Translations under genes and position numbers: made by a program
Shown here: one piece after another, positions 33,094 to 44,317 of the stretch
How the letters are laid out: every line of letters starts with the position of its first letter
How positions within the stretch are numbered: the stretch's first letter is position 1
DNA from: Cordylochernes scorpioides
Taxonomy: Eukaryota; Arthropoda; Arachnida; Pseudoscorpiones; Chernetidae
Assembly: GCA_030710605.1 (NCBI GenBank)
Contig: CP092874.1
Coordinates: forward strand, 41,108,963-41,172,962
Length of the DNA stretch: 64,000 bases
Direction: 5' to 3'
The notes under the pieces: generated by a model
What the model was told of the DNA's origin: nothing
Database searches by the model: none
Seen by the model: only the letters and a program-made list of their open reading frames with translations

Positions 33094-34512
33094 CACTGCG
33101 TGACATTGAAAATGGAACACCAAGAAATAGTGGCCAGAAAATTATGCAAATTTCAGGGTAGACGCGCCTAACCGAGTTATGCAAATGATGTAAAATGCGC
33201 AGCTCTCGTGCGCACATGGAGTAGGATATAAGGGAAGGAACTTGCAGAAAGGACAGTATTCGTGTCGTTATTTCTTCAAGAAAAATCATTGTAGAAATTT
33301 TGTTCTTGTGTCAAAAGACACGTGTAATAACAGAGAATGCCAGGTCATCGTAAACGGAGGCAGTTCAAGCAGACAGACGCTTTTACGAGGGGCATGGTGA
33401 TCGGACTGAAAAGGGCAGGTTGGTCCATACGTCAAATCGCAGCTGATACACACCTTGGTGCGTCCACGGTGCACCGACTGTGGAGAAGATGGTTGGAACA
33501 AGGAAATGTGGCAATTTATAGGAATGCCGGTGCAACCAGAGTGACGTCAGCACGTGTGGATCGGCGTATCCTTCGACAAGCAGTGGCGGCCCCACAAGCC
33601 ACTTGTACCGCCATCCTGCAACATGTGCAAGACACCCTAGAACATTCCATCTCGACCAGAACCATTTCTCGTCGATTGGTTGCTAATGGCTTGCACTCAT
33701 GCCGTCCGCTAAGGCGACTGCCATTGACCCCACCGAATAGGCGCCAACGTTTGGAATGGTGCCGGGCTAGATCGACGTGGATGACGGAATGACACAGGGT
33801 CGTGTTCTCAGATGAGTCGCGTTTCTGCTTGTCCAGTGATAGTCGCCGTGTACGCGTGTGGCGTCGACGTGGAAAAAGGTCCAATCCGGCAGCAATTGTA
33901 GAACGCCCCACCGTGCGACAACGTGGAATCGTGGTTTGGGGCGCAATCGCGTATGATTCCAGGTCACCTTTACTTCGTATTCAGGGCACTATGACGACCC
34001 AACGATACGTTGATGATGTGCTGCGACCGGTGACACTCCCCTACCTTCAGGGGGTACCCAATGCCCTTTATCAGCAGGATAACGCCCGACCGCACACTGC
34101 TCGCATTAGCCAACAAGCTCTGCAAGATGTACAGATGCTTCCCTGGCCACCGTACTCTCCTGATCTCTCACCAATCGAGCACGTCTGGGACATCATTGGA
34201 CGCCGTTTGCATGCCTTGCCACAGCCGCGTTCAGAAAACGAACTGTGGCAAATGGTTGAGAGGGAATGGAGAGCCATCCCTCAGGACGCCATCCGTACTC
34301 TGATTGACTCTCTACCTAGACGTGTTGCTGCGTGCATCGCCGTCCGCGGTGGTCCTACTTGCTACTAAGCCGACTCCGTTCTCGCTCTGTATTATGACTA
34401 TCATTTTGAAATAAAGATCACTTATTGTTCGTCCCTGTCTCTCTCTGTCTGCCGAGTTTCATCACGTTCTGGCCACTATTTCTTGGTGTTCCATTTTCAA
34501 TGTCACGCAGTG
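33094..34512 (+). mobile_element. Tc1-like transposon
   Basis: Perfect 46-bp inverted repeats (33094-33139 starting CACTGCGTGACATTG; 34467-34512 its reverse complement) are flanked by TA (33092-33093, 34513-34514). At 1419 bp it is close to full length for this group. It lies 32 bp past a Helitron end. Perfect inverted repeats suggest recent activity. Confidence 0.95.
33337..34368 (+). pseudogene. Tc1-like transposase with a single nonsense codon
   Basis: The frame is open for 344 codons except for one TGA at 33790-33792, where TGG (Trp) is the likely original. Domains: paired-like helix-turn-helix (TRGMVIGLKRAGWSIRQIA, GASTVHRLWRRW), second helix-turn-helix (HSISTRTISRRLVANGL), then DDE core. 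Catalytic residues are in VVFSDESRFCL, YQQDNARPHTA and SPDLSPIEHVWD. I count 32 residues between the second Asp and the Glu. ATG at 33337 gives MPGHRKRRQF. A one-base change could explain its inactivity, and suppressor readthrough cannot be excluded. Confidence 0.93.
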
Positions 34513-34514
34513 TA

Positions 34515-35600
34515 TTACAATATCTGTGAAAAACATTTTTTTTAAATATACTTTCATGGTGGATATTGCGTGCTGGTTGAACGATATCTTGAAACTTCAA
34601 ACTAAATTTAATTAATTCGTGAAGTATTGTAGTATATAAATATAGTTGTGCAAAAATGCACCTTTACCAAAAAAAAAAAAAACAATGAAACAAAGCATTT
34701 TGCCTATTTTTTCAGTACAGAACATATCGATTAAGAATTTTTTACCTATGTAAATGTAAAGTACTTGTTAACCCCCCCGTTTGATAAAGAAATATTAAAT
34801 GAAACATCATTCAGGGATTATATTAAAATTCTCACCTATCACCAACCCTTCCTCTACGTGGCGGGCGGGAGAAGCAGCACAAGTAAGAGACTGCCCTGTA
34901 GGGCGAATTACGATGTAGTGAGCCCCAAGCCGCAACGTGACCGTGAAGGCCTACACGGAACTCTGAAATGTGACTGTCTAATGGGGCAAAGCCACTCCTT
35001 TCCACGGAGCAATAAAATCAGGATGCACAAGACGCCACCACCACCTATCTCTATAAGATTTTAACAATATAAGCAATATGATAATCCATTTTTTTTTGTA
35101 GTAGATTTTACAGCAGATTGAGTATAGAATTCTCTTTTCAAACAGAAATCTCTAATACCTACTCATAGTATTTCCTGCAGAAATATTTTACGAAACAGCA
35201 ATTCTTTAATTTCAAGTTTTTCAAAAGAAAATTTTAAATGTGAATAAATAAATGAATATATATATTATATATACATATTGCATGCTATGCTATGCATATA
35301 TGATGAATTGACGCCCATTAGAGAATAAAATTATAAATATATATTTACTATAATTGATATCAAATATATTCATCACCTTTCTAGATAGAATAAATGTGAA
35401 AGAAATAATATTTACCTCTGAAATTAGAATTTTGATATATAGGTAATTTATCAATATATATGCGCCTATATACAGGGAGAGAGAAAATTTTAATAATATT
35501 TAAAATATTTGTGAGATTTTATTGAAAATAAAATAAACAGCCTGTTTTATTTTGCGAAATAAGGTGAAAATATAATATATATTCAAAACAAACAAAAAAA
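34515..35600. other. Spacer with a GC-richer unknown segment at 34840-35060
   Basis: An open frame (34765-35064) covers a GC-rich patch with GCGGGCGGGAGAAGCAG and CCACCACCACC, but I recognise no domain. It could be an element fragment. The remainder is AT-rich. Confidence 0.4.
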
Positions 35601-35795
35601 AAGGCATATCCTGACCGTTCACATGAACAATTTAGAGGGCAGAGCGCCATCTAGTGAAACAAAAATTAACTAAACGTTTATTTAACTCTATTCCGTGATA
35701 TTTGGCCAACCCAATTTCTTGATAAATCAAGAAAATCCAACCGCGAACGTGTTTCGGGCTGTTGGCCTTCGTCAGCATTGTGCATAGTCGCTATA
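35601..35795 (-). repeat. Single decayed family-3 ribozyme unit
   Basis: GGCATATCCTGACCGTTCAC, GGCAGAGCGCCATCTAGTG, TTTGGCCAACCCAATTTCTT and GATAAATCAAGAAAA match the 57.6-60.6 kb array. The hammerhead position is 35741-35780. Confidence 0.8.
35741..35780 (-). ncRNA. Hammerhead relic, family 3/2 type
   Basis: Minus strand keeps CTGACGA, an AGGC/GCCC-type stem II, GAAA, ACGT and TTC. Stem I strands (CAATG and CGCGG) no longer pair, so cleavage is unlikely. Confidence 0.65.
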
Positions 35796-35809
35796 TACGC
35801 ATATACAAG

Positions 35810-35885
35810 GTATGATAAAAAAAATTCGGGGAATTGGGTCATAAAAGATTTTTTCGATGAATATATTTAAAATATGGTTAATATT
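35810..35885 (-). pseudogene. mariner 3' end, cut off by the Copia insertion
   Basis: The sequence beginning ACAAGGTATGATAAAAA and running to the Copia target ATATT is the C-terminal/UTR and terminal end of the mariner whose other part starts at 40377. Confidence 0.65.
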
Positions 35886-36145
35886 TGTTGGACTATTAGT
35901 TGAAGCTGGACTAGATGATGTAATAGTATAAGGAAGTAGTCAATTATCCCACTACATCTGCCGATTGAAGTGGATATATAGAAGCACGCGGAGGCGACGC
36001 GAACAACAGGGAAGTATCTTTATTTTTACTAAAAAGGGGGAGGGAGGAGGGACTGCCCGCTGTGCAGCTCGGTGATTGGCTGGCCATGACGTAGTGGTGA
36101 CGTAGGTCCTCTCAGGCGGAAGTGGGCATATTCAACATGCCTTCA
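35886..36145 (-). repeat. 3' LTR of the Copia element
   Basis: Starts TGTTGGAC, ends GCCTTCA on the plus strand. A GGAGGGAGGAGGGACTGCCC block and GTGACGTAGTGGTGACGTAG, with repeated TGACGTA (CRE-like) motifs, may be promoter elements. Confidence 0.93.
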
Positions 36146-36157
36146 TTCCCCCACTTT
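36146..36157 (-). other. Copia polypurine tract
   Basis: AAAGTGGGGGAA on the minus strand, directly upstream of the 3' LTR; it primes plus-strand DNA synthesis. Confidence 0.85.
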
Positions 36158-36166
36158 GGATATGTC

Positions 36167-39100
36167 GGGTAGTATGTCAGTATCCAGACAATTCATAGCT
36201 GCACAAGCATTCTGATGTGCAGTCCTTTTGAGGCCCTTGGTGAAGATGTCGGCCAGGTTGTCGTTGGTAGAGATGTAATTCACATGGATGTCTCCACTGT
36301 TGACCTTTTCTCTTATATAATGATACTGTATGTCAATGTGCTTCGACCTATTGTTTTCTATGTTTTTTTTTAGAGAACTCGATGGCAGCTCTATTATCAC
36401 AGAATATTGTTATTGGGCGTGAGGCGTTAGTCAGGCATTTCAAATTCTCTAATATTTGTGCTATCCACAATATTTCCTTAGTGGTCTGGGCGAGAGCAAT
36501 GTACTCAGACTCCATTGTAGATAATGACACGCAATTTTGCTTTTTAGATCTCAATGACACTAAACAACCATTAATAGTAACAGCTGACCCGCTAGTTGAT
36601 CGTCTATCATCTATGTCATTAGCCTAATCTGAGTCGCTAAATGCTAGTATATCATCAGACCCTCTTTTATAGATGAGTGAAACATTCTTAGTAGCTTGAA
36701 GATATCTTAGTATATGTTTAGCAGCTTGCCAGTGTCGTTCGCCTGGGTTACTACAGAATTGTGCTAATTTAGTTACGGCAAACGTCATATCAGGTCTCGA
36801 TGAGTTTGCAAGATATAGCAGAGACCCTATAAGTTCTCTGGAAGAGACGTGTTTTATCTCATCCTTTTCCTTATCAGTTGTTGGACAGTCTTTCTTTGTA
36901 ATCGGGATGGAGTTATCTAATGGAGTAGAAACGCCCCTACATTCCATCATATTAAATCGTTCGAGGATCGACATGGTGTATTTTCCTTGTGAGAGGATTA
37001 TTGTGTTTTCATCTGGATAACTTATATCTACACCTAAAAAATATTTGATGGGTCCTAAGTTCTTTATCTTAAATTTTTCTCTAATCTTTTCTACAATATT
37101 TGTCAGAATGTCCTCGCTTTCCGCGAACAAAGCTAGATCGTCGACATATACGGCGATAACCGCCTTATCTTCAAAAGTGTATAAACAATTACAAGCGGCT
37201 AAACGACGAAATCCAATATCTTCAAGAGATTTATCTAGTGTGCAGTACCATTCGAGACCGGACTGACGTAAACCATATATTGGACGGTTTAGTTTAAGAA
37301 CTTTGCCCTCACATTTCTCGTCGTTAGATCCATCTGGTGGGCTCATATAGATTTCTTCATTCAGTTCGCCGTACAGATATGCATTGTCGACGTCGAGGTG
37401 TCGATTGTACCAATTTTTATTTATCGTCAAGGCAAAGATCATTCTGATGACCGAAAAATTTATTACTGGCGAATATGTCTCAAAAAGGTCAACGTTTCGT
37501 TTTTGAGAAAAACCTCTCGCAACTAGTCGCGCTTTAAATCTTTCAACGTCCCCTTTTGAGTTAGTCTTTATTTTAAATACCCATCTACTGCTAATTGGGC
37601 GCTTGCCAAGTGGTAGTCGGACAACGTTCATGTATTTCTATCCTCAAGACTTCTCAATTCATCCTTCATGGCCCTTCTCCAGTACGGTGCCTCTTTGCTG
37701 TTTATGGCTTGTTCGAAAGTTGTGGGTTCGATGATATCTAGGAAATGCAGTTCTGCTTTTGGCTTTCCAGCACGTCCATAAGGGTTTCGTACAATTCATT
37801 TAGGCCTAGTTTGAACAATGTCGTCGTTGTTTACCCCCACTAAATCCTGATCACTCGTATCATCATTACGTTCTCTTTCCGCTTCAGGTTTTAGATCTAT
37901 ATCTCCTTCAAGCTGGTTATCGGGTTCTATCCAAATATGGTTGTATCTTTCAGGTTCATCCTCAACCTTAGTCCACTTCAGTCCTATCTTGGATTCGTCA
38001 AATTTGACATGCTTCGTTTGGATTACGTGTTGAGTTTTTGGACACCAAAGACGATAGCCTTTAGTCTGGGAAGAATAACCAACAAGAATGCACCTATTTG
38101 CTCGATTGTCCAGTTTCTTTCGCCTTTCTGTGGGGATATGGCTATATGCTAAGCACCCGAAAGCTTTTAAGTGGCGAACACTCGGTTTTCTTGATGACCA
38201 AAGTTCATCGGGTACTACATCTCCTAGGGCGCTATTGTAGCACTTGTTTCTTATATAAGCTGCAGTGTTTACTGCCTCTGCCCAGAATCTCTGAGGGAGT
38301 TCGGCGCTATGTAAACAAGATCGGGTTATGTCCAACAACACGCGATTAGCCCTTTCTGCAACGCCGTTCATAGGTGGCGAGTATGTGTTCGTTAGCTCGT
38401 GTTTGATGCCAAGTTGCTCTAGCCTAGTTTTAAATTCATGGTTGCAATATTCGAGTCCATTGTCGGATCTTAGCACTTTTAGCTTATGTCCGGTTTCTCT
38501 CTCAGCCCTAGCGAGATACGAGTCGAAGTGTTTCAGCACTTCGTTTTTATGTTTAAGGCAAAACAGGGTTATCTTTCTAGAATAATCATCAATGAATGTT
38601 AGAAAATATGCGCTTCCTCCAATAGATCTAACAGGCATTGGACCACAAATATCAGTGTGAACTAATTCTAACGGCCTTTAAGATCTTATATTCCTAATGG
38701 GTTTGTGTGGCTCTTTCGTGGACTTTGCTACACAACAATCATCACACAGACTTCGATCCATCGAGGAGATCTCTAACCCCTTAACTAATTCCCCCTTTGC
38801 CATTCTCTCAATTGCGTCATTGTTTACATGACAGAACCTCTGATGCCATAGTTCTAATGTTTGTTTTTGTGAACTCTTTTGACTGTTAAACAACTCAGCG
38901 TTTGGTAAAATGACTCTACCCTTCATGACATATAATCCATTTTCATCATTTGCTATTGCAACAATTCGGTTCTCCGAATCGAAAACTTGCGCTCTTCTGT
39001 TCGCAAAATTAACTATTTTGCCCTTATTTTCCATGCTCGAGACTGACAATAGGTTTCGTCGCACATTAGGGACATACAGAACATTACATAGTTTTAGGTC

Positions 39101-40069
39101 AACGTGGTGCTTACCCACATAGGCCTTGAACTTGATGTCGCCGCATCCTTCCGCTCGTGTAGTCCCGCTCGCTGTTAGGATCGGATCCGACGTTATTCCT
39201 TGGAAGTTGGTGAACCACTCCCTTTTGTTACACACGTGGTGAGTCGCGCCGCTGTCGATCACCCAAGAGTTGTCAGGGATGGCGCAGGATAGGGCTGTTA
39301 GCATTTCGCTTCCCGCTATCTCGTGAGTGCTACATCTCGGTGGTTGGAAATTTGGAGCTGGAGTTTCAGCCTTTCCCCTGCATGATCTCGCGATATGTCC
39401 TTCCTTGCCGCACTTGTAGCAGGTGAACTTTTTCTTCTTCTTGTCTTCCTTCCTGGTCGTTGTCCCGAACTGCAAAGCTTCATTTGTGTTATTCACACGT
39501 CGGGCCATCCGTCTCTCGTATTCTGCTAGCAGCACATGTTTTACCTTGCTAGAGGTGAATTCCTTGTCTTCTACGTTGCTGAAGGTCATGATGATTCCGT
39601 CGTATGACTCCGGTAGGCCAGCAAGCATTGAATAGGCGAGGTCTTGATCCTGCATTTCTGCGCCTGCCTCTCTTAAGTGATCCGAACAGATCTTCAGTCT
39701 CCCCAAATAGTTCGTCATCGTCTCTTGTTCTTCGAATCTTATGGAGATGAACTGCTTCTTCAGTTGAAGGATTCTTGACCTTGACTTGGGTTCGTATACT
39801 TGTTCCAAGGTATCCCATGCTTCTCGTGCAGTGGTACAGTCCATTATATGAATCTGTTGGCTCGGTGAGATCGTCAGTGCTATCATAGCCAACGCCTTTT
39901 CTTGCTTCATGTTGAAGAATGTTCTTGAGGCTTCTTCATCGGGTGTTGGCTCCGTAACATAATTCCAGAGTTCTCTTTCGATTAGCATCATCTTCGTATT
40001 ATACTTCCAGCTTCTATAGTTCTGATCATTGAGTTTCTCGAGGGGCGTGTTGATCATCGTCGAGGTCAT
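36167..40069 (-). pseudogene. Copia gag-pol polyprotein, decayed
   Basis: Gag starts MTSTMINTPLEKLNDQNY at 40069, with a UBN2-type gag domain and the knuckle CYKCGKEGHIARSC. Protease has WVIDSGATHHV. Pre-integrase WHQRFCHV is followed by integrase (FLTFIDDYSRK, VLRSDNGLEY, PPMNGVAERANR). RT has RWVFKIKTNSKG, NAYLYGELNEEIYM and YVDDLAL, then RNase H (MESEYIALAQTTKEI, FCDNRAAIEFSK, HIDIQYHYIRE) to about 36167. Defects: TAA at about 38677 between pre-integrase and integrase, disrupted frame at about 37630-37800, TAG at about 36625 (likely former TGG), and a frameshift in an A-run near 36370. The gag to RNase H order with integrase before RT is diagnostic of Copia. Confidence 0.95.
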
Positions 40070-40091
40070 CTTGCACGTGGTGTCTCGAATT

Positions 40092-40109
40092 AACCACGCT
40101 CTGCTACCA
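40092..40109 (-). other. Copia primer binding site (initiator tRNA-Met type)
   Basis: Minus strand TGGTAGCAGAGCGTGGTT lies 2 bp inside the 5' LTR. It fits the complement of the initiator tRNA-Met 3' end, the usual Copia-group primer. Confidence 0.85.
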
Positions 40110-40111
40110 GA

Positions 40112-40371
40112 TGTTGGGCTATTAGTTGAAGCTGGACTAGATGATGTAATAGTATAAAGAAGTAGTCAATTATCCCACTACATCTGCCGATTGAAGTGGA
40201 TATATAGAAGCACGCGGAGGCGACGCGAACAACAGGGAAGTATCTTTATTTTTACTAAAAAGGGGGAGGGAGGAGGGACTGCCCGCTGGGCAGCTCGGTG
40301 ATTGGCTGGCCGTGACGTAGTGGTGACGTAGGTCCTCTCAGGCGGAAGTGGGCATATTCAACATGCCTTCA
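40112..40371 (-). repeat. 5' LTR of the Copia element
   Basis: TGTTGGGC ... GCCTTCA, about 98.5% identical to 35886-36145 by eye, next to the ATATT duplication. Confidence 0.93.
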
Positions 40372-40376
40372 ATATT

Positions 40377-41047
40377 CCACAAAATACTGTCCGAGGGAAT
40401 CTATACAGCGTTTCATTATTTTTTCCCAGTTCCGGAAGCACCCAGAAAATGGTAAGAAGTAATGCCCCTCAAAACGCTCAGCTATTTTTCCTTTATGGCA
40501 TTAACGGTATCAAATCTATGTCCTTTTATAATTAACTTCATTCTAGGAAAGAGAAATAATTCATTTGGTGCTAAATCAGGCGAGTACAAGGGATGAGACA
40601 TTGTCAACATGCTATTTTTATTCAAAAAGAATCCACGGAAAGAGCTCTGTGTGCTGGGGCGTTATCGTGATGAAGCATTTTTTGAAAAAAAAAAATTGAA
40701 AACTTTTTTTCAAGTTCAAGATCCTCAGTCAATATTTTTTGACACGTTCCATATGAAATCCCTGTTTCCCCTTGTTCTCTGATCGTTGTCCTAGTGTTTT
40801 CCCGTATTAAAGCACCAATTAATTGGGTCAGTTCTTCATCATTTTCCAAAGGAGGCCTTCCCTGGCGTGCGTCATCTTGGGTTGACTCTCTACCAGATTT
40901 GAAACGGGCAAACCACTTAAACGTTTTTGATTGTAAAAAGGCTGTCTCCCCGAACGCCAATTTCAACATTTGAAACGTTTCTGACGCCGTTTTTCCTAAG
41001 TTTTGACAAAATATTATGCATGCCCTTTGTTCACTTTTAAGATCCAT
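40377..41047 (-). pseudogene. mariner transposase with internal deletion
   Basis: N-terminal part MDLKSEQRACIIFCQNLGKT, SKTFKWFARFKSGRES, then GRPPLENDEELTQLIGAL and GISYGTCQKILTEDL. A deletion removes the middle, including the first catalytic Asp, and the frame resumes at MLHHDNAPAHRA (second Asp). The C-terminal region follows in another frame towards 40377 (residues resembling GCFRNWEKIMKRCIDSLGQY), where the Copia element cuts it; the last piece is at 35810-35885. A third mariner subfamily in this window. Confidence 0.85.
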
Positions 41048-41329
41048 TGTAATGAAACGCCGCGTGTTGTTTCTTTTCTTTAAAAAATGCTTATAAAATT
41101 CTTATTATTTGAGATATCTAAAAGATATAAATATTTTCTAGTAAAAAAATAAAACGAGGTCTCGTGATTATGCTGATTATTTTTATTTTCGAAAAATCTT
41201 TCAGAAAAATATTTTTGACCAATTCGCTGAACCTTTTGATCATACTAACGAAGGTTACTTTATTAATGATAAAATTATGAAAAATGTGTTAAAATTACAA
41301 ATATATTCTCACAATGAGTATTTTTTATT

Positions 41330-41875
41330 TAAAAAACGCTAGCTTTCAAGCGTTAATCACTCTTCAACGGGCTTACTATAATATCGACTTTATCCCACCA
41401 GAAATATTTACAAAAACAAACGCGCGCAGCGTGGATATTTATAACTGAAAATATTTTATAATTGAAAATTCTAAATTGGTTTGTAATTTGACTATTTTAT
41501 GGTATATGTCTATTTTCATTTTTAGAGCATCCAGAACCTATAAAATGATCTATTGATTTCTTCTGAGATATCGGTATTGTGATGGTAAATCTATTTTTTC
41601 TGTTTATGCTGTTATATTCATTGGAAACGAGAGATTCTAAGATTAACCGTTGAAATTTGTTCTTAATGTTTTTGTAGTGGCATTTCGTTTGAGTTATGTT
41701 AAATTGGTGACCGGTCTATGCAATATGTTGATAGATCATTGAACGTTGGTCTTTTGTTCTGATATTTCTGTTATGTTCTTTAAGTCTAACTTGTATCGAT
41801 CTTCCTGTCTCACCTATGTAGGTAGCATTGCAGTCTTGGCATTGAATTGAGTAAATTGCATTGGTTTAAGGTTTA
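41330..41875 (-). pseudogene. Penelope-like element fragment: GIY-YIG end and tail motif
   Basis: Minus strand encodes AIYSIQCQDCNATYIGETGR, SIQVRLKEHNRNIRTKDQRS, then a TAG, TGHQFNITQTKCHYKNIKNK and LESLVSNEYNSINRK. That is the GIY-YIG nuclease domain with the catalytic Tyr and Arg. At 41385-41340 the tail carries CCGTTGAAGAGTGATTAACG then CTTGAAAGCTAGC, the Penelope-tail motif. No RT part remains. Confidence 0.88.
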
Positions 41876-41988
41876 GGTTTCAGTTGTTTTTCAGATTTAG
41901 TTATGGGATTTCTAAGAAGTTGACCTATGGATTAATGGTTTTTTCAAACGTTTCATTCAAACGTATTTTAGTAACCATCAATCCATCA

Positions 41989-42530
41989 ATCTCCTCACTC
42001 GCAATACCATAGCCCCCTTTTATATACAGACGTCCAACTCGTCCAATGAGAAGGCGGGAAAGATTGGTTCACTATCAAACGAAAACAAAATCCTTCCCAA
42101 TAAAACCTGAGATAAGAATTTAAAAATGCAAATATTTGTCAATATAATTTGGCAAAAGGTTTCCTTCCAAAAAAAGAAAAAGAAACTAACCAATCTCCTA
42201 AACATTCTCATTGTCCCGTAAGGAAAAACCTCCCGCTGTCGGGAGGGAAAAAGCTCACGGGAGCCATGTTATAAAGATACAAAAATAATAAAGAGAAGAA
42301 GACATCTGGGTCCTTCCATCTTGTTCCTACCAAAAAAAAACTTTTAAAAAAATCTGCGCAAACTACGTGAGTTACCATGAGTGATTACCAAACACACACA
42401 TATATAATATGCTTTAGTAGACAGAGTTTAATGGGGGACCAAATAAGCTCTCATCTGGGACCGGCTGGGCATGTTAGGTAGAGACTTTGGGTACTGACAG
42501 ACACTCACTTGATGAGAAACCGAATGATCC
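41989..42530 (-). repeat. 3' LTR fragment (U3 plus start of R)
   Basis: On the minus strand a TATA box (TATATAAAAGGGGG) is followed by about 25 bp, and the LTR then stops at 41989. It therefore keeps U3 but loses nearly all of R and U5. The inner boundary near the integrase end is not certain. Confidence 0.6.
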
Positions 42531-42573
42531 AATTCCATTCAGTTCTCTCAAGTCCAAGAGCTAAAAGCTCTAC

Positions 42574-42786
42574 TTAACGCCTGTTTACAAACGCTTTCAT
42601 CCTATCGACATGCACAACTTTCACATCGTTCATGTTGACCCTCCTTACTCTGAAGTTAACATTGGAGACCCTAGCTTCCACACGAAAAGGCCCATAGAAG
42701 TTGAAGTAACCTAAATTCTTAGGAACAGATATCATTACCAGGTATCCTTTGTCGAAACGTCTGGTGTAAGGTGGCCTAGGATTCAT
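42574..42786 (-). pseudogene. Gypsy integrase C-terminal fragment
   Basis: RPPYTRRFDKGYLVMI, YFNFYGPFRVEARVSNVNFR and VKVVHVDRMKAFVNRR match the C-terminal DNA-binding end of Gypsy integrases. The catalytic core is missing. Confidence 0.75.
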
Positions 42787-43117
42787 AAGCTTTTTAACAG
42801 AATTACCTTGACATAAACTGTCTGACAGTTTCCTTTGCTTTCCGCATCACCCTCAGCCTCTCAGCCCAAGTAGGCTTTCTAAAACTATCAACAGACCAGC
42901 GCTGCACTCACAGTATATGTTAAACTCAGTAGATGGCAACTTTACAGCCTCGTTTTCAATGTGCCCCACTGATTTCTTCTCTAAGGAGCTTGAAACCATT
43001 GGTTTATGTGCACTGGCAACGTAGCTAAGGTCTACATGATCATGGTCCTCTGGTTTCAAGGAAATCATGTTGCAACGTTCCCGTACGGGAGGCAACTGGA
43101 TATTCAATTTCCTTATA

Positions 43118-43378
43118 TCATTGATTCCCAGAATCCTGTCGTAGGCCTATCTCCGAGCGGCATTTCCAGAATCCCAGCTCACTGCTGTTTTCGTTACCAA
43201 CTCTACAGGTTTTAACACGTGTAAGTGTCTTCTCGTGGCCTGTCACTGACATTATGCATAAAATATTAAGTGCATCGTCCCAATTCTCCTTCAAGTTCGT
43301 GCACTTTTCCGAATCAATAATATTGATTTGGCTTTCTGTATCATATAACAGCTGCCACATATTGCCGTCAATATTCAC
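43118..43378 (-). pseudogene. Gypsy aspartic protease fragment
   Basis: WQLLYDTESQINIIDSEKC resembles the retroviral-type protease active site, but the D-T/S-G triad reads DTE, so catalysis would be lost. The next piece (42853-43107) is probably a decayed continuation. Confidence 0.6.
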
Positions 43379-43593
43379 CTTAACTATTGGTAGATTTCCA
43401 TAATGATCTCCGCCATATGAACGTGTCCACTATCTCAGCTTTGTCAAGAGTATTGCGGTTGGCAAACATAGAAGACTGTCATGAGCAATCACTAGCCATA
43501 AGTCCTAACCTACACTCAGGTGGACTCAGATTGATTTCGCCCAACAATTTAGTCAGATTTTCTATCTCACCTCTAAGGCCTTTTATACACTGC

Positions 43594-44190
43594 TCATTGC
43601 TCATTTCCGTGCTTCATCCTGTTTACACTGGCACTAAGCATCTTCATCTCACCCTTAATGCTATCTATTTCTTCAATCCCTCCTACTGAACATACCCATT
43701 TCATAAAACTGCAAAGGTGTTCTACACTATCCTCCGTGGCCATGACACTGACTGCTTTGTCTATTGATTTAGCCTCACTGTGAACAATAGCCTCTCTATA
43801 CTTATCGAGCACATTTTCGAGGAATATTTCGAACACTAGGCTATCGTCAAAACTGTATTCTATTTTATCTCTAATGGCCAGGAATCTTTCTTTAAAAACC
43901 ATAGAAATTTCCCCAACTCTTTGCTTAAGACCTTCTATTAATTTAAGGCATTCCCTAATACCACGCACTTTCTTAGGGTACAATATGTTCAGTTTACTAA
44001 CAATACTTTTAAAACTGCTACCTATATGGATACCCATCTCCTCTAAGCTTAACCTAACATCAGGGGATAGAGCCTCGAACATGAGCAGTGCTTTGACCTC
44101 AGGATCCCATTTGCCTACTCGAGCTTTAAGCTCGACTTCTCGAATGAAAGACTCGAGATCAACCCCATTAAACACTGACAAGTTAAGCAT
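43594..44190 (-). pseudogene. Gypsy gag (capsid-like) fragment
   Basis: From the ATG at 44190: MLNLSVFNGVDLESFIREVE, KWDPEVKALLMFEALSPDVR, ILYPKKVRGIRECLKLIEGL and RFLAIRDKIEYSFDDSLV. This is the helical capsid fold common in Gypsy gag. The first ATG lies about 130 bases after the primer site. No zinc knuckle is seen before the frame ends. Confidence 0.75.
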
Positions 44191-44298
44191 AGAGTTAACA
44201 AACAAGATGAAGTACAAAAAAATAATAATAAACCACTCAAACAAAGAAAAAAAACGCACTTAAAAATTACAGGAATTTACACGTGCAAACACTAATAA

Positions 44299-44316
44299 TC
44301 CTGGCAGGGCTCGCCA
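44299..44316 (-). other. Gypsy primer binding site (tRNA-Arg type likely)
   Basis: Minus strand TGGCGAGCCCTGCCAGGA follows the LTR end TTTGTCA by one base. It resembles the complement of arginine tRNA 3' ends; the tRNA identity is inference. Confidence 0.65.
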
Positions 44317-44317
44317 A

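Larger units (their letters stand above)
35886..40371 (-). mobile_element. Copia LTR retrotransposon, complete but decayed
   Basis: Two 260-bp LTRs (TGTTGG ... CCTTCA) flank a 3966-bp interior. The target duplication ATATT is at 35881-35885 and 40372-40376. A primer binding site and polypurine tract are in place. The LTRs differ at about four positions (1.5%), implying a fairly young insertion, yet pol has stops and shifts. It interrupts a mariner relic. Confidence 0.95.
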
